A DNA stretch of 64,000 nucleotides from Adiantum capillus-veneris (taxonomy: Eukaryota > Streptophyta > Polypodiopsida > Polypodiales > Pteridaceae), in contig CM043955.1 of NCBI GenBank assembly GCA_014529385.2, positions 139,553,108-139,617,107 on the forward strand, given 5' to 3'. Shown here piece by piece: positions 33,361-44,465 of the stretch. The position numbers and the translations under genes are program-made. Under the pieces are notes generated by a model. That model was not told the DNA's origin, made no database searches, and saw only the letters and a program-made list of their open reading frames with translations. Within the stretch, counting starts at the first letter, position 1. Each line of letters opens with the position of its first letter.

Positions 33361-34124
33361 GGATCGTCTCATGGAACGTGCAGGGACTAGTTGGGCCCCA
33401 GTTTCAGCGACAGCGGGGCCGATTGCGTCAAGAGCTTCAGCGTTGCCTTGTGGGAGGAGAGATTGATCTCCTTATGCTTCAGAAGCACCATCTGTGTGAG
33501 AGCCGCATTCGGCGATGTGGTCAGATTTTGCGTGGATGATATGATACCTCTTGGTCAGCTGCTTTTGGACCTGGAGGCATCCAGGGTGGGGTATGTATGA
33601 CTATTGCGGATTCATTGCAACAGGCCATTGTGGGCAGAGGGATTATTGTGCGAGGCAGGGCTCAGTGGATTACTATGCAGGTTCAGGGTCGCCTTGTGGG
33701 CTTCCTGAACATCTATGCGCCCAATGTGGCGAGTGCTCGTGCAGAGTTTTGGTCACAGATTGTTGAGTCTTTGCCGCAGGCCGACCATTGGTGTGTAGGA
33801 GGGGACTTCAACATGTTGAAGGACCCTTCTGACAGGATTGGAGGCAGCCAACCTACTGTGCATGGAGTCGAGTTAGCAGCTTGGGAGAGGTTGTGTATGA
33901 CTTTAAGGGTCTCAAATACATGGCAGCACTCTGGCTTTGTGAGGCCTCCAGCCAGTCTTGCCTTCTCTAGATCGGACCGCAGAGTGGGAGGAGTGAATCT
34001 ATCGCGGATAGATCGCTTCTACACTAGTGACCACTTCAGTGACTTGGGGGGATCAGTGGGCATCCTGGCAGGGACATCCTTCTCGGACCATGCACCAGTG
34101 ATCCTCACAGTGGCAGACAGGTAG
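33357..34124 (+). pseudogene. APE endonuclease domain of LINE A6 ORF2
   Basis: ATG at 33357 opens MRIVSWNVQGLVGPQFQRQ. The catalytic Glu is replaced by Lys (LMLQKHHLCES, where A2 and A5 have Glu), while GGDFNMLKDPSDRI, NLSRIDRFYTSDH and SFSDHAPVIL are kept. The frame is broken by the stop after RGWYD near 33540 and then shifts, and the domain ends in a TAG at 34122 where A5 has CAG. It would nick target DNA in TPRT, but the Glu change should abolish catalysis. Confidence 0.82.
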
Positions 34125-34139
34125 AGGAGTGGGAGCACG

Positions 34140-35710
34140 ATGCTTCGCATCCCAGAGCGGGTCTTGTTGGACTCAGCACTCAGAGAGAGGGTAGAGCCTC
34201 TCTGGACAGAGGGCATGGACAGCCAGGTTCCACCTGCAGACAGAGTGGCCTTAGGCCTAGCTCAGCTTAGCCACTTTTTTCTCCAGGAGTCTCTGGCTCG
34301 CCGGGCTGCAACGAGAGAGGAGGAGCAGCGTCTCAGACGAGGCATTGCTTCACTACAGAGGATGCAGGAGCAGCATCCAGACAGTCCATGGTTGGAGGAG
34401 CAGTTACAGCAGGCTCGACAGAAGCTTGCTAGCACAGAGGAGAGGCGTCATGAGTTTGCCTTTCACCGACAGGCATCTCAGTGGACTCAAGTGGGTGACA
34501 GAGTGACAGGTGCTTTTTTTGAGACAGTGGGACCTCGGCACTCGCATGCCAAGGTCAATCAGTTGAGGAGACCCGATGGGTCAGTTGCTTGTGAGCCCGA
34601 GGATATGCGTGCAGTTGCTACTGACTTTTACCGTGAGTTACTGTCGGTTGAGCCCGAGTCAGAGCGGCAGGATGCATGCAAGGAGCAGGTTTCGGCACAG
34701 ATGCCTTGTCTTGTGACAGAGGAGATGCACCAGAGGCTAGAGATGCCACTTCAGCTTGAGGAGCTGCACACGGCCCTTAGGGCCCTCCCTCGTGGTAGCT
34801 GTCCAGATGAGGATGGGCTGACTCCCAGCTTTTTCGTATTGGGACTTGCTTGCCTAGATCTTTGTAGTGCCTTTCAGTACATTTTGCACACACGAGTGAT
34901 GCCTGATAGCATGAGTGAGGGCCTGATTTACCTCATTCCAAAGGAGGGTGGCTCCTTGGATGAGATTCGACAGCGGCGCCCCATCACCATCCTCAACTCA
35001 GCCTACAAAATTCTTGCCAAGGCTCTGAGTTTGAGGATTCAGCCACTTTTGGAGAGCCTTATACATGGGACTCAGACAGGTTTTGTCAAGGAACGCAATA
35101 TCCTTGACAACATCTTCACTTTCTGGGAGGCTTCTGCCTTGGCACGGCTCCGTGGGGAGGACCTTGTGATTCTTCTTCTCGATTTTGAGAAGGCATAACA
35201 CAGAGTTGACTGGGAATTTCTAGAGGGCACTCTACGCAGGATGGGCTTCTCAGATGCTTGGATCAGAGGGGTGTCAGCTTTGTACAGACAGGCTCACAGT
35301 CAGGTGCTTTTGGCAGGAGGTAGAGGTGAGCGCTTCATGCTCACACGCTCGGTCAGACAGGGTTGTCCTCTTGCCCCCTTTCTCTTTCTATTCTATGCGG
35401 AGGCGATGAGCAGATTTTTGGTGTCACAACAGGTTGATCTGCGGGGCTTAGCACTCCCTATTCAGGGCGATGAGCTACTGGACGCTCAGTTTGCCAATGA
35501 CTCAGCCTTGTACTTAGAGGGCCAGGAGGCCAATCTGCACAGATGTGAGCAAGCTTTGGAGACCTTCTGTTGTGCATCGGGCGCACTGATCAACTGGAGA
35601 AAGAGAGTGGCTTTCTCGGTTGGCAGTGCTCCTGTGCCAGATTGGATGCTAGGAGAGGGTTTCAGGTGGATTCCCCCAGGGACTGCAGTTCGGTACTTGG
35701 GTTGTTAGGT
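34140..35710 (+). pseudogene. Reverse transcriptase of LINE A6 ORF2
   Basis: A 352-residue open stretch (34140-35198) spans the linker and first RT blocks: LRALPRGSC, EGLIYLIPKEGG, RPITILNSAYKILAKAL, GTQTGFVKERNILDNIFTF, LLLDFEKA. A TAA (35196) then falls where A5 reads Tyr in KAYDRV. The second stretch (35241-35708) has GVSALYRQAHSQVLLAGGRGE (read in parts), SVRQGCPLAPFLFLFYAE and AQFANDSALYL. Catalytic FADD is FAND, with Asn at 35496-35498, so the polymerase is dead even apart from the stops. TAG at 35706 replaces Gln. Confidence 0.88.
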
Positions 35711-37559
35711 TGGTTTGGACTTGTCCCCCGAGCAGCAGATTGCTCCTCTTCTCCTATCCATCAGGAGAAAGCTGGTACATTGGAGCTCAGCACGACTTTC
35801 GCTGGCTGGTAGAGTAGTAGTTGCCAACTAGGTGCTGTTGGCGACTATGTGGTACATCACTTCTTGCTGGATCTTCTCGAGTTCTTGTATCAGCCAGGTA
35901 GAGAGGCTGATCAGGAACTTCCTTTGGTCAGGTCGTGACACTCCGATTGCCCAAGCCAAGGTGGCTTGGTCGGTCATCACACTTCCTTGTTCTTAGGGAG
36001 GGCTTGGGATCATTGATCAAGCACAGCAGAGCAGAGCCCTTCTTGGGAAGTTCGTAGTCAGAGGATTTCTTCCAGGAGAGGAGCCCTGGAAGGAGTTCTT
36101 GCTGCAGAGGCTTCGTGCCAGGGTGCCTCAATCAGGAGGCCCTTGGCAACCTTCGACCAGATGGATCTTTACAGAGTTGCGCCGAGTTGGTTTGAGCAGG
36201 AGACTGGAGGACCGCTTCGCTGTGAGTTTGCTTCGATCCTGGGAGCTCTTACGGCGTGGCCTGGAGCAAAGACAGCCGACGTGCACGGAGGAGCGCCTAC
36301 GGCAGCCCCTCGTCTGGAACCCCATGGTTAGCACTCGGAGAGGCCACTTGGTTGGTAGTCGGCCTCATGTTTCTTGGGGTCCCATGGCAGCAGGTCCAGC
36401 GCGCTCTTTAGGTGACTGGCTAGAGTTCACAAGTTTGTCAGAGGAGGTGCATGGTTTCCAGCTACAGGGCATGAGAGGGGTGCAAAGCATGTGTCAGGAC
36501 ATCTCAGAGTCAGTTCCAGCTGAGTGGCTCACGCCTCTCGAGCCAGTAGCACCCCGGTGGATGGGAGCCTTCACACAACTGGAGGTTCTCATTTCAGTAA
36601 GGGCCTGCTCAGAGTCTGTCTCAGCCCTGTTCTTCGAGCTTCAAGGTGGGGGACGACTACAGCGAGTTGCAGTAGAGGCCCCGCAGGTAGCAGAGTGTTG
36701 TTTTCAGAGGATCCGAGTAGTGGGCATCTGTGGGAGGACCTGCGTCATAGACCCTCACCCAACAGTTCTTGAGACAGGACACTAGAGGCTATGGGCTTGG
36801 GAGTGTTGTCCGCTGGCACGAGTACAGTGGGATCCTGGTGAGTGGCTATGGAGGGACCCCTTCTCTTCTGCAGACCACCTAGGAGTCCCGTTCTTTCAGT
36901 ATACTGTTCGACTGGGACGTCATATACTAGCAGCACAGAGAGAGGCCCTCCCCGCTGCAGCACGTCATTGGCAGGAGGAGGGTCTCACAGTCGAGTTCTT
37001 GGCAGACTTTTGGGAGAGGTGAGACTCCAGACAGCCGAGGCGAGTCACCTTGTTTCAGTGGCTGGTTGCACATAGAGCCACAGCAGTAGGGAGCTGGCTA
37101 GTGCATAGTGGTCTCTCGGCCACATGTGCAGCTTGTGACCATTTGGTGGAGAGTCAGTGTCACTGCCTTTGGGACTTTCCCTCGGCCCAGCAGGTGTGGC
37201 TACGAGTTCTTCGGCTGATGCCTGCTCTCTCCACGGCTCGACGGTACACTTGGGGGGCAACGGCTTGGTCCACCCTCACGGGCCCGGCACTTCAGTTTGA
37301 GCTATCTTCCACCAACAGGATGATAGTGATGCAGGGGGGGCGACCTACACTCCAGCCTGCTACAGAGCTTACTCCACAAGAGTGGTGCAGTGAGAGAGAG
37401 GAGTGTTGGGAGCTCATCAGTGGCCTGACACTTTGGTTCATCTGGCGGGCCCGCTGTTTCCGCATCTTTGAGGCTCGCCCTGTGCCACCAGCAGAGACTG
37501 TTCGTGACTTTTGGCTAGAGCTGATCCATACTCTCAGAGGACAGCTTGAGGGACTATAG
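35710..37559 (+). pseudogene. ORF2 C-terminal region of LINE A6
   Basis: Includes ARLSLAGRVVVAN, a TAG for Gln at about 35830, WYITSCWIFSSS, then a 228-residue open stretch (36099-36785) with RRGHLVGSRPHVSWGPM, MRGVQSMCQDISESVPAEWL and EAPQVAECCFQRIRVVGICG (read in parts). After breaks comes a 169-residue stretch (37050-37559): FQWLVAHRATAVGSW, a Cys/His cluster CAACDHLVESQCHCLWDF like the zf-RVT domain, then FELSSTNRMIVMQGG and GLTLWFIWRARCFRIF. The Cys/His cluster is the usual end of plant LINE ORF2. Confidence 0.8.
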
Positions 37560-37834
37560 GGCAGCTCCGGGAGCGCCGCGAGGCTTTCCTTCGACTCTGG
37601 CGCCCTGGGCCTTTCTACACCATAGTCCAGGGGGTGCTCAGATGGCACTACCGTCCACCTGTGTGGCTCTTCCCTCCTCCCATCTCTTGATTTAGCCTCA
37701 TTGTATATATGCTGTCTTTTCATGGGGAGAGTCTCCCCATCATGCTTGTTGTAGCCCTCTCTTGCAGAGGTGGTTGTAGCCCTATGGGCAGTTTTCATTA
37801 ACTAATAGAAGGATCTTTTTCTCGGAAAAAAAAA
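37560..37834 (+). promoter_or_regulatory. Family A 3' UTR with conserved hairpin
   Basis: Contains GGGGAGAGTCTCCCC (37720-37734), a perfect stem, then gtagccctctc...gaggtggttgtagccctatgggc and the invariant ending actaatagaaggatctttttctcgg before the A tail. The same order occurs at 11010-11115, 20410-20510, 21806-21910 and 28860-28970, though stems vary. Inference: it is recognised by the element RT. Confidence 0.65.
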
Positions 37835-38008
37835 AAATATCAAAACTGCCTAGCTCCAAAACTAGAAGCACCCAGGAAGTTATTGCAGCTTCTAGTGCAA
37901 CCTAGCCATTCCCATACACATCATGCGGTTCATGCTTATCAGCTAGTCCCAACAATGCAGCTGAAAAAAGACAAGTCCGTAAGCACTACACAGAATAATA
38001 AACACTAC

Positions 38009-38110
38009 CAAGGGAGCTGACGAGCTGTTCAACTTTGTTTGCCCGAGTGAAGCTCTTGCTTCAGCAGATGGTTCCTTTGATGCTGAATGCCTTCTTGAAA
38101 TATGCATATC
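38009..38110 (-). CDS. Host exon: second half of DZIP1-like zinc finger
   Basis: 102-bp exon on the minus strand between acceptor tgaaatcag and donor gtagtg. It reads 34 codons starting DMHISRRHSASKEPSAEAR and ending SSSAPL, phase 0 at both borders. The first eight residues supply the two His of a C2H2 finger. Joined to 38373-38323 they give C-x2-C-x12-H-x4-H with HISRRH, the spacing and ending of the DZIP1/DZIP1L finger (CDK.F ... HI.RRH). The Ser/Ala-rich tail is less conserved in that family. Host gene on strand, phase and motif grounds. Confidence 0.72.
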
Positions 38111-38322
38111 CTGATTTCAATAGAGTTAGTAACTTTGCAGTTTCCACACCTTGAGAATATCTACTGCTTATTTCTTATTCAATGTGCCTAAAGAAAGCTA
38201 TAAAATTTCATCCAGACTATTATTCATCCTAAAACTTGCCAGAATCTTGAACTTTACTCTAAAAAAATTTCTTTGAAACTGGCTACTGGATCTGAATTGA
38301 ACAGTGTTTCCAAACAGCTTAC

Positions 38323-38373
38323 AAGATAAGAAGCAGATTCGAACACCTTGTCACAAAATGGGCAATAGTGTGC
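38323..38373 (-). CDS. Host exon: first half of DZIP1-like zinc finger
   Basis: 51-bp exon on the minus strand, acceptor at cag (38376-38374, preceded by gcttttagtg) and donor gtaagc. It reads AHYCPFCDKVFESASYL, giving the two Cys of a C2H2 finger. It joins in phase 0 to 38110-38009. An alternative acceptor five bases upstream (ttttag) would change phase. DZIP1/IGUANA acts at the ciliary base and in Hedgehog signalling in animals; in a plant it would be expected only where flagellated sperm are made. Confidence 0.72.
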
Positions 38374-38378
38374 CTGCA

Positions 38379-38690
38379 CTAAAAGCAAGAAACAGTAAAC
38401 ATTTGGACATCCTACCTTGAAATTGACAACTTACACCTACCTTCAAATTGACAATTAAGACTTAGTAGAAGACTCTTTGATTTGAAGATTGGTCTATTTT
38501 ATCTCGAAATGAAAGAGAAGCATCAAGCTTCCAGAAGTTAGGAATGTTGGGGTCCATTGCGGTACTTGTTAGGTTATGTGGCTTTGGCCTATGTTGTATA
38601 CTTCTTGGTGTGCACAACTACTTGTCTACATGAATCCTAAAGCCATGTGCTACTCATGTGCTTAGTTCTAGGAGGATAAGTGAGGTCCTC
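38379..38690. other. Intron sequence and left border zone of LINE B1
   Basis: About 310 bp without a recognised gene. The left part is AT-rich intron-like sequence; somewhere between 38540 and 38700 it passes into the 5' leader of the family B LINE. I found no target duplication to fix the border. Confidence 0.4.
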
Positions 38691-38719
38691 CATTGGGCTA
38701 CCCATTGACCCCCTTTCAC

Positions 38720-39560
38720 ATGGCCTCTCCAGTGGCTATAGCCCGCCTCCCTCTCAACATGAAGTTCTCGATTACCAACAAGCGGATATCAACACTTGAA
38801 GTTGAAGTGGAAGTGGAAGAAAGAGATGGAGGCAACCTTTCTTCAAAAGATGGAGGAGTGGAAAGAGGAGAAGAAGAACCTATGAGAAAGGATTTCTCGT
38901 GTCAAAGAGCAAGCGGCTTCACAAGAAGCCACAATCCGAACTCTCCAAGGTAAACTTCTTGCAGCAAAAAGTGGGCGGCTCGAAGAAGGCGAAATTCAGC
39001 CATCCATGATGGAAGAATTGAATACCATGAAAGAAGAAATACGGGTTATCAAGGAAGATGAGGAGAAGTAGTCATGGGCCGCGGTCATCTCCGCAACACA
39101 AAAGAAAGTAGAAGAGGCCGAAAAATGGATTGAGGTCACCAAGAAAGGGAAAGGTAAGGAAGCTCCTTGTACACCCACTCTGATTAATATGACCCTCGAA
39201 GAGGAACAAAGGAGGAGGATGCGGGCTCTACATGTGAGGGTAACCAGCCTCAAGGACATAAACAATGTGGAAAAAGAGGTCACAATCCTCACATCCATGA
39301 TGGGGGTGGACAAGCCTTCACACACAAAGGCATGGAGAGTGGGCAAGAAGAGTAGTGGCCTGGGAGAATCTACAAAAGAGAGAACTCTCATACTACGCTT
39401 CCCCTCCTTAGGAGAGAAGAAGAAATTCTTGAAAAAGAGGCCTACTCTCAAGAAGACAGGTATTTTCCTCGGTGATGATCTTACTCTCTCACAGCTTGCG
39501 CATATGAGAGAGGTAATGCGAAGGGAAAGACGGCCTTTTACAGAGATGGTCGGGTGGTGA
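38720..39560 (+). pseudogene. ORF1 of LINE B1, L1 ORF1p-like
   Basis: Starts MASPVAIARLPLNM. A frameshift near 38818, a stop near 38882 and another at 39068 break it. Recoverable segments: a coiled coil (ATIRTLQGKLLAAK, MMEELNTMKEEIRVIKE), an RRM-like part (MRALHVRVTSL, TLILRFPSLGEKKKFLKKRP) and a C-terminal part (IFLGDDLTLSQLAHMREVM). Order and pattern are those of L1 ORF1p (coiled coil, RRM, C-terminal RNA-binding domain). Copy B2 keeps the AREKGKIAFYRDGRVVI ending, which is deleted here. It would coat element RNA. Confidence 0.7.
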
Positions 39561-39613
39561 TTGTAGAGCGGCACTCTACATGACGGTGTGAGACCTATGG
39601 GACCACACTGAAG

Positions 39614-40202
39614 ATGGCTACTTGGAATTGTAATGGATCTATGAGGTTGGATGTTGGTGCCTTTGAGGACAATTTCAGAGAGTGGGACATTGTTTTCTTC
39701 TCAGAGACTCATCAGGCCCCTGGACAGCTTATGCCACATGTGGTGGGATACAGATGGGAGACAGCCCACAGGACAGTCGCGAGATCTGAGCATGGCAGTA
39801 GAGGTTCAGGAGGAGTAGCAGTGCTATTTAGGGAGGAGTTACAGCCACTACTACATATTGTACGGAGCGATGATCGTGCTAGATACATGTGGGTAAGGCT
39901 GAGAGCTGACACAGGACAATTTCTATACATTGCCATATGTTACTTCCCCCCAATACGTCATTATATGCTGCACTCAGAGGATAGTCGCCTTTCTCTATAC
40001 TAGATGACGATATATGGCAGTTTTCTAGGGATGGTGATATCATCCTCCGAGGGGACTTCAATGCCCAATCGGGCAACTCTCAAACAGTCTCCTACGACAC
40101 TTCAGATGAGATGCTTAGAGAGCTGGATGTGGGTGACTTGGGGCTTGACAGATACTCACATGATAGAGAGCAGACGGAGTATGGGAGATACCTTACGGAG
40201 AT
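39614..40202 (+). pseudogene. APE endonuclease domain of LINE B1, first part
   Basis: ATG at 39614 gives MATWNCNGSMRLD, with catalytic Asn, then IVFFSETHQAPG (catalytic Glu), GSGGVAVLFREEL, and ARYMWVRLRADTGQFLYIAI. A frameshift and stop near 40003 separate it from GDFNAQSGN (40050-40080; GGDFN-type motif). The domain is cut by E3 at 40203 and resumes at 44466 with HGLAILDGLHRFLG and the WANTVDYV part. Confidence 0.78.
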
Positions 40203-41905
40203 TGTCACGAGGACGTGGCAACTGCTAATCTTAGTTGCTGGTTTCTTTCCAATGATTTTTGTTTAATTTTTGAGACCCTCTTTTTGAAGTTGCAAATGGT
40301 CGGACATTGTATGGCCAATGTGAACGATAGTTTCACCCGCAGACGGAAAGTTGGTCGGCACTGGAACTCGTAAAGTAAAAGGATGTCTAGGCTTAGTTCA
40401 AGATCATGTAGATATCCCCGTCACACTTCGCAAGTTGGTGGATACTAGGACGTGAACTCAATAAAGACATAAAGTCAAGGTGGGATTACCAACTGAAAAT
40501 ATCCGACAGTTGGGCCACATTGCACTTTTGGATGCGGTCCCAATGAGGATAGATGGTCAGATGACCAGTGAGAGACCAAAGGAAGCATCTCCTAAAAATT
40601 AGGGAGCTGCTATTTTGGGCCGTCAAATGTGTTCGCGTCATTACCTTCGGTATGACCAGGGAAACATTTTATTACTCTGTTGCAAAGTCAGCTGATGCAC
40701 CAGTTGAGAGAGCTTTTTAAGCAGGAAGCCCAATGTAGAGAAATTGCATGTATGAGTGCCAAGCGGCACTTTTTGGTCAATTTACCAAGTTTGGGAGAAC
40801 AGAACTCGTAACTGCCTTTTTGGAGCAGTTTTGGAGGCTGATAATTGTGATTTTCAGCCATTTCTCTCCATTTTTTAGCTTCTTTACCTAGGACATAGGA
40901 GCTCATTTTCAGCGTAGGAAGGCATCATATGCGTGTTTATAGGGCTGTTTTGCTGCGTTTTCAGCGATACGCAGGTTTTGGCAGCCATGGAAATCTTCCC
41001 CTTTTTGCATCTATTTGTTCACAGATGCATTACAGGTCAAGGGGGGCAAAGGGGGCGCTCCATTTATGCTGGGGGGATGCTTCATTGAGAATCTGTCACA
41101 GGTTAAGAGCTATGGAGTGCTTTCTTTCCCTCTTATGTACAATGTGGTGCAAGAAGTGATGCCCTGCACGTTACACACTGCTCTCCCTCTCTCTCCCCTA
41201 CGTGCACTTATGTGATGCCCCACAAGAGGGCTCTTCATTTGACTGAGGTACAGTTGTGTGGGTTCATGCTTTTGTGCTGAGGCAAGAGCCTCCTTGAGCA
41301 AGAACAGGGGTAGCTAGCTGCTACTCCAAAGCAGGCACCGGTGAGGGTCATAACCTCACTGTACAGGTGCATTCTCAGCGCTGCGTATCCACTGTAAATT
41401 TGCTGTTTTTCAGCCATACGGACGCCAAAACCATTGGGAATAGTGCCCCACAGGCAGAGGACAGTTAGGGGACTGTTTGGGGCTGAAAACAGGGCAAAAC
41501 CCAGTAAATACAGCGAGCTGAATTTACTGTTTTTGGGCAGGAATCAGAGGGTTTATGCCAGTGGAAGAGAGTTCTAGTAGGGGAATTGGTTTCGTGCAAG
41601 TTTTGGGACTGTTATGCTGCCGAAATTTGGCCAAAGCAGGTGGTATCTAGCTTGACACACATAAAGGATTCCCAGGACTCTTCTTTGTAATTTACCCTCT
41701 CAAATATAAAGAAATACCGAAAGGGGCGCCAATTTTAGGGCCTACATGTTGTCGCGTCTGCTGGGGGCATTCTAGCTTCCGAGCCGTGTGTGTATTCAAG
41801 CGTTAATTCCCATCGCAGGTTTCCTTTGCACGTTCTCTCTGTGTGTGTCTAAAGTAAAGAATTTCGGGTGAAAGCCAACACCTACCGCCCCACGGGCTGG
41901 TTTCA
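40203..41905 (+). repeat. E3 5' LTR
   Basis: 1703-bp LTR paired with 42774-44465. The two are close to identical except for scattered substitutions and short indels. Open stretches inside it are short and lack recognisable domains. Confidence 0.92.
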
Positions 41906-42379
41906 AGGTTTCGTTGCCGGGACATCAATCACTTTTTCCTCAAAGAGTGAGCCTCGGTTGTTTTGGGTAAAGACACAGAGTACATGAACGCGGGATTACA
42001 CTATGGCCGACAAAGGAAGGGCATTATGTAAGAGGGTTCCTCTTCATAGGACAAACAAGAAATTCCGCATGTTTGCCCTGGAAAAAAGTGGTCAAATTAG
42101 GGTTGATTTCCTGCTGCGTTTTTAGGGTTTGCAAGTATGAACCAAGATGAGATAGGGAGAGGTCTCACGGTGGTAGATTGGCCACTAGATCTCCTGCGGG
42201 AGTGATGTGGGTATGCCAGGTGACACGCTGCTTGCCGATTCTCTGAGGCGATTGCTTGGATTCTATGACGCATTGGTAAATCATCTTGAAATTTGAGCTT
42301 GCTTGGTCGTGGGTGGTACGTCAATGTTGTGGAATTATGCTGGTTTGCAGAGGCAAGAGCCTCTTGCACATGTAAAAAG

Positions 42380-42550
42380 TTAAGGGACAGGTTGCAAGAT
42401 GCTATGTGGTGAAGTTCAAGAACTATCCACCTATGGATGCAAAGTGGATGGAAGAGCATGAACTATCAGAGTCACCAAATGTATTGCAGCTTTACCTTGA
42501 GGCCTTTGGGTTACAGCCTACGTATGCCCCAACCCAATGTCTGCAAAGGA
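42380..42550 (+). pseudogene. Chromodomain-like C terminus of a gypsy integrase
   Basis: The interior of E3 encodes MVKFKNYPPMDAKWMEEHEL followed by SPNVLQLYLEAFG. The pattern V-K-F/W-K-x-Y-P-x-x-x-A-x-W-x-x-x-x-x-L is that of the chromodomain-like tail of gypsy integrases (typical form VKWKGYP...ATWE...L). It is the only pol-derived piece left. A host gene is unlikely because it sits between the LTRs. Confidence 0.6.
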
Positions 42551-42773
42551 GGGGTAATGATAGAGCTAGCACATCAAACATATGGATTCACTGCAATAGC
42601 AGTGTACAGTTTGACAAGAGTATAAAGGTCTCATTAAATAATTTTTACACATGTTTTGACAGTCTTTATTGCGGATACATGCAATGATAAAAGAGTGCTA
42701 ACAACACAAGATCATGAGTGGCATGTATTTATGGTATGCAATCGAGGACGTTTGCGATTTCAAGAGGGCAGTA

Positions 42774-44465
42774 TGTCACGAGGACGTGGCAAGTGCTAAC
42801 CTTAGTTGTTGATTTCTTTCCAATGATTTTTGTTTAGTTTTTGAGACCCTCTTTTTGAAGTTGCAAATGGTCGGACAGTGTATGGCCAATGTGAACGGTA
42901 GTTTCACCCGCATACGGAAAGTTGGTCCGCATTGGAACTCGTAAAGTAAAAGGATGTCTAGGCTCAATTCAAGATCATGTAGGTATCCCCGTCGCACTTA
43001 GCAAGTTGGTGGATACTAGGAAGTGAACTCAATAAAGGCATAAAGTCAAGGTGGGATTACCAACTGAAAGTATCCGACAGTTGGGCCACATTGCACTTTT
43101 GGATGCGGTCCCAATCATGATAGATGGTCAGATGACCAGTGAGAGCCCAAAGGAAGCATCTCCTAAAAATTAGGGAGCTCCTATTTTGGTCGTAAAATGT
43201 GTTCGCATCATTACCTTCGGTATGGCCAGGGAAACATTTTATTACTCTGTTGTAAAGTCAACTGATGCACCAGTTGAGAGATTTTTAAGCAGGAAGCCCA
43301 GTACGGAGAAATTGCATGTATGAGTGCCAAGTGGCACTTTTTGGTCAATTTACCAAGTTTGGGAAAACAGAACTCGTAACTGCCTTTTGGAGCAGTTTTG
43401 GAGGCTGATAACTGTGATTTTCAGCCATTTCTCTCCATTTTTGAGCTTCCCTTGACTTTACCTAGGACATAGGAGCTCATTTTCAGCGTTGGAAGACATC
43501 AGATGCGTGTTTACAGGGCTGTTTTGCTGCATTTTCAGCGATACGCAGATTTTGGCAGCCATGGAAATCTTCCCCTTTTTGCATCTATTTGTTCACAGAT
43601 GCATTACAAGTCAAGGGCAGCAGAGGGGGCGCTCGATTTATGTTCGGGGGATGCTTCATTGAGAACCTGTCATCACAGGTTAAGAGCTATGGAGTGCTTT
43701 CTTTCCCTCTTATGTACAATGTGGTGCCATGAGTGATGCCCTGCACGCTACACACTGCTCTCTCTCTCCCCTACGTGCAGTTATGTGATGCCCCACAAGA
43801 GGGCTCTTCATTTGACTCATGTACAACTGTGTGGGTTCATGCTTTTGTGCTGAGGCAAGAGCCTCCTTGAGCAAGAACAGGGGTAGCTAGCTACTACTCC
43901 AAAGCAGGCACCGGTGAGGGTCATAACCTCACTGTACAGGTGCATTTTCAGCTCTGCGTATGCTGTAAATTTACTGTTTTTCAGCCATACAGACGCCAGA
44001 ACCATTGGGAATAGTGCCCCACTGGCAGAGGAGAGTTAGGGGACTGTTTGGGACTGAAAATAGGGCAAAAACCAGTAAATACAGCGTGTTTATGGGCAGG
44101 AATCAGAGGGTTTATGCTAGTGGAAGAGAGTTCCAGTAAGAGAATTGGTTTCGCGCAAGTTTTGGGGCTGTTATGCTGCCGAAAGTTGGCCAAAGCAGGT
44201 GGTATCTAGCTTGATACACATAAAGGATTCCCAGGACTCTTCTTTGTAATTTACCCTCTCAAATATAAAGAAATACCGAAAGGGGCGCCAATTTTGGGGC
44301 CTACAGGTTGTCGACGTCTGCTCGGGGTATTCTAGCTTTCGAGCCGTGTGTGTATTCAAGTGTTAATTCCCATCGCAGGTTTCCTTTGCACGTTCTCTTT
44401 GTGTGTGTCTAAAGTAAAGAATTTCGGGTGAAAGCCAACGCCTACCGCCCCACGGGCCGGTTTCA
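42774..44465 (+). repeat. E3 3' LTR
   Basis: 1692-bp LTR preceded by the purine-rich tcaagagggcagta and followed by the target duplication gagat. A deletion of about 13 bases near 44080 and a short insertion near 43450 distinguish it from the 5' LTR. Confidence 0.92.

Larger units (their letters stand above)
31053..37834 (+). mobile_element. LINE family A copy A6, full length
   Basis: 6.8-kb plus-strand L1-type LINE, the reference copy of family A. The 16-bp duplication aaatatcaaaactgcc lies at 31037-31052 and 37835-37850, and the element ends ctttttctcgg plus A12. Layout: C-rich leader with a 26-base C run (31284-31309), ORF1 (31465-33360), ORF2 (33357-37559), 3' UTR with hairpin GGGGAGAGTCTCCCC. 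Only a few nonsense changes break ORF2, so it is a fairly young copy. It sits in an intron of the minus-strand host gene, opposite to its transcription. Confidence 0.95.
40203..44465 (+). mobile_element. E3: gypsy-derived LTR element reduced to LTRs and a chromodomain-like stub
   Basis: 4263 bp inserted in the endonuclease of LINE B1, with gagat at 40198-40202 and 44466-44470. LTRs of 1703 bp (40203-41905) and 1692 bp (42774-44465) start TGTCACGAGG and end GGTTTCA. The interior is only 868 bp. Its PBS region aggtttcgttgccggga resembles the tRNA-Asp type PBS (GCCGTTGCCGGG) of some plant gypsy elements. The remaining coding sequence near 42400-42530 looks like the end of an integrase chromodomain. 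All enzymes are missing, so it is a large-LTR internally deleted element. Confidence 0.9.

Noticed and set aside
37880-37965. Candidate exon after acceptor tttttttcag at 37963 (reads ALLGLADKHEPHD)
   Set aside because: Its phase does not match the phase-0 end of the neighbouring exon and the donor is weak.
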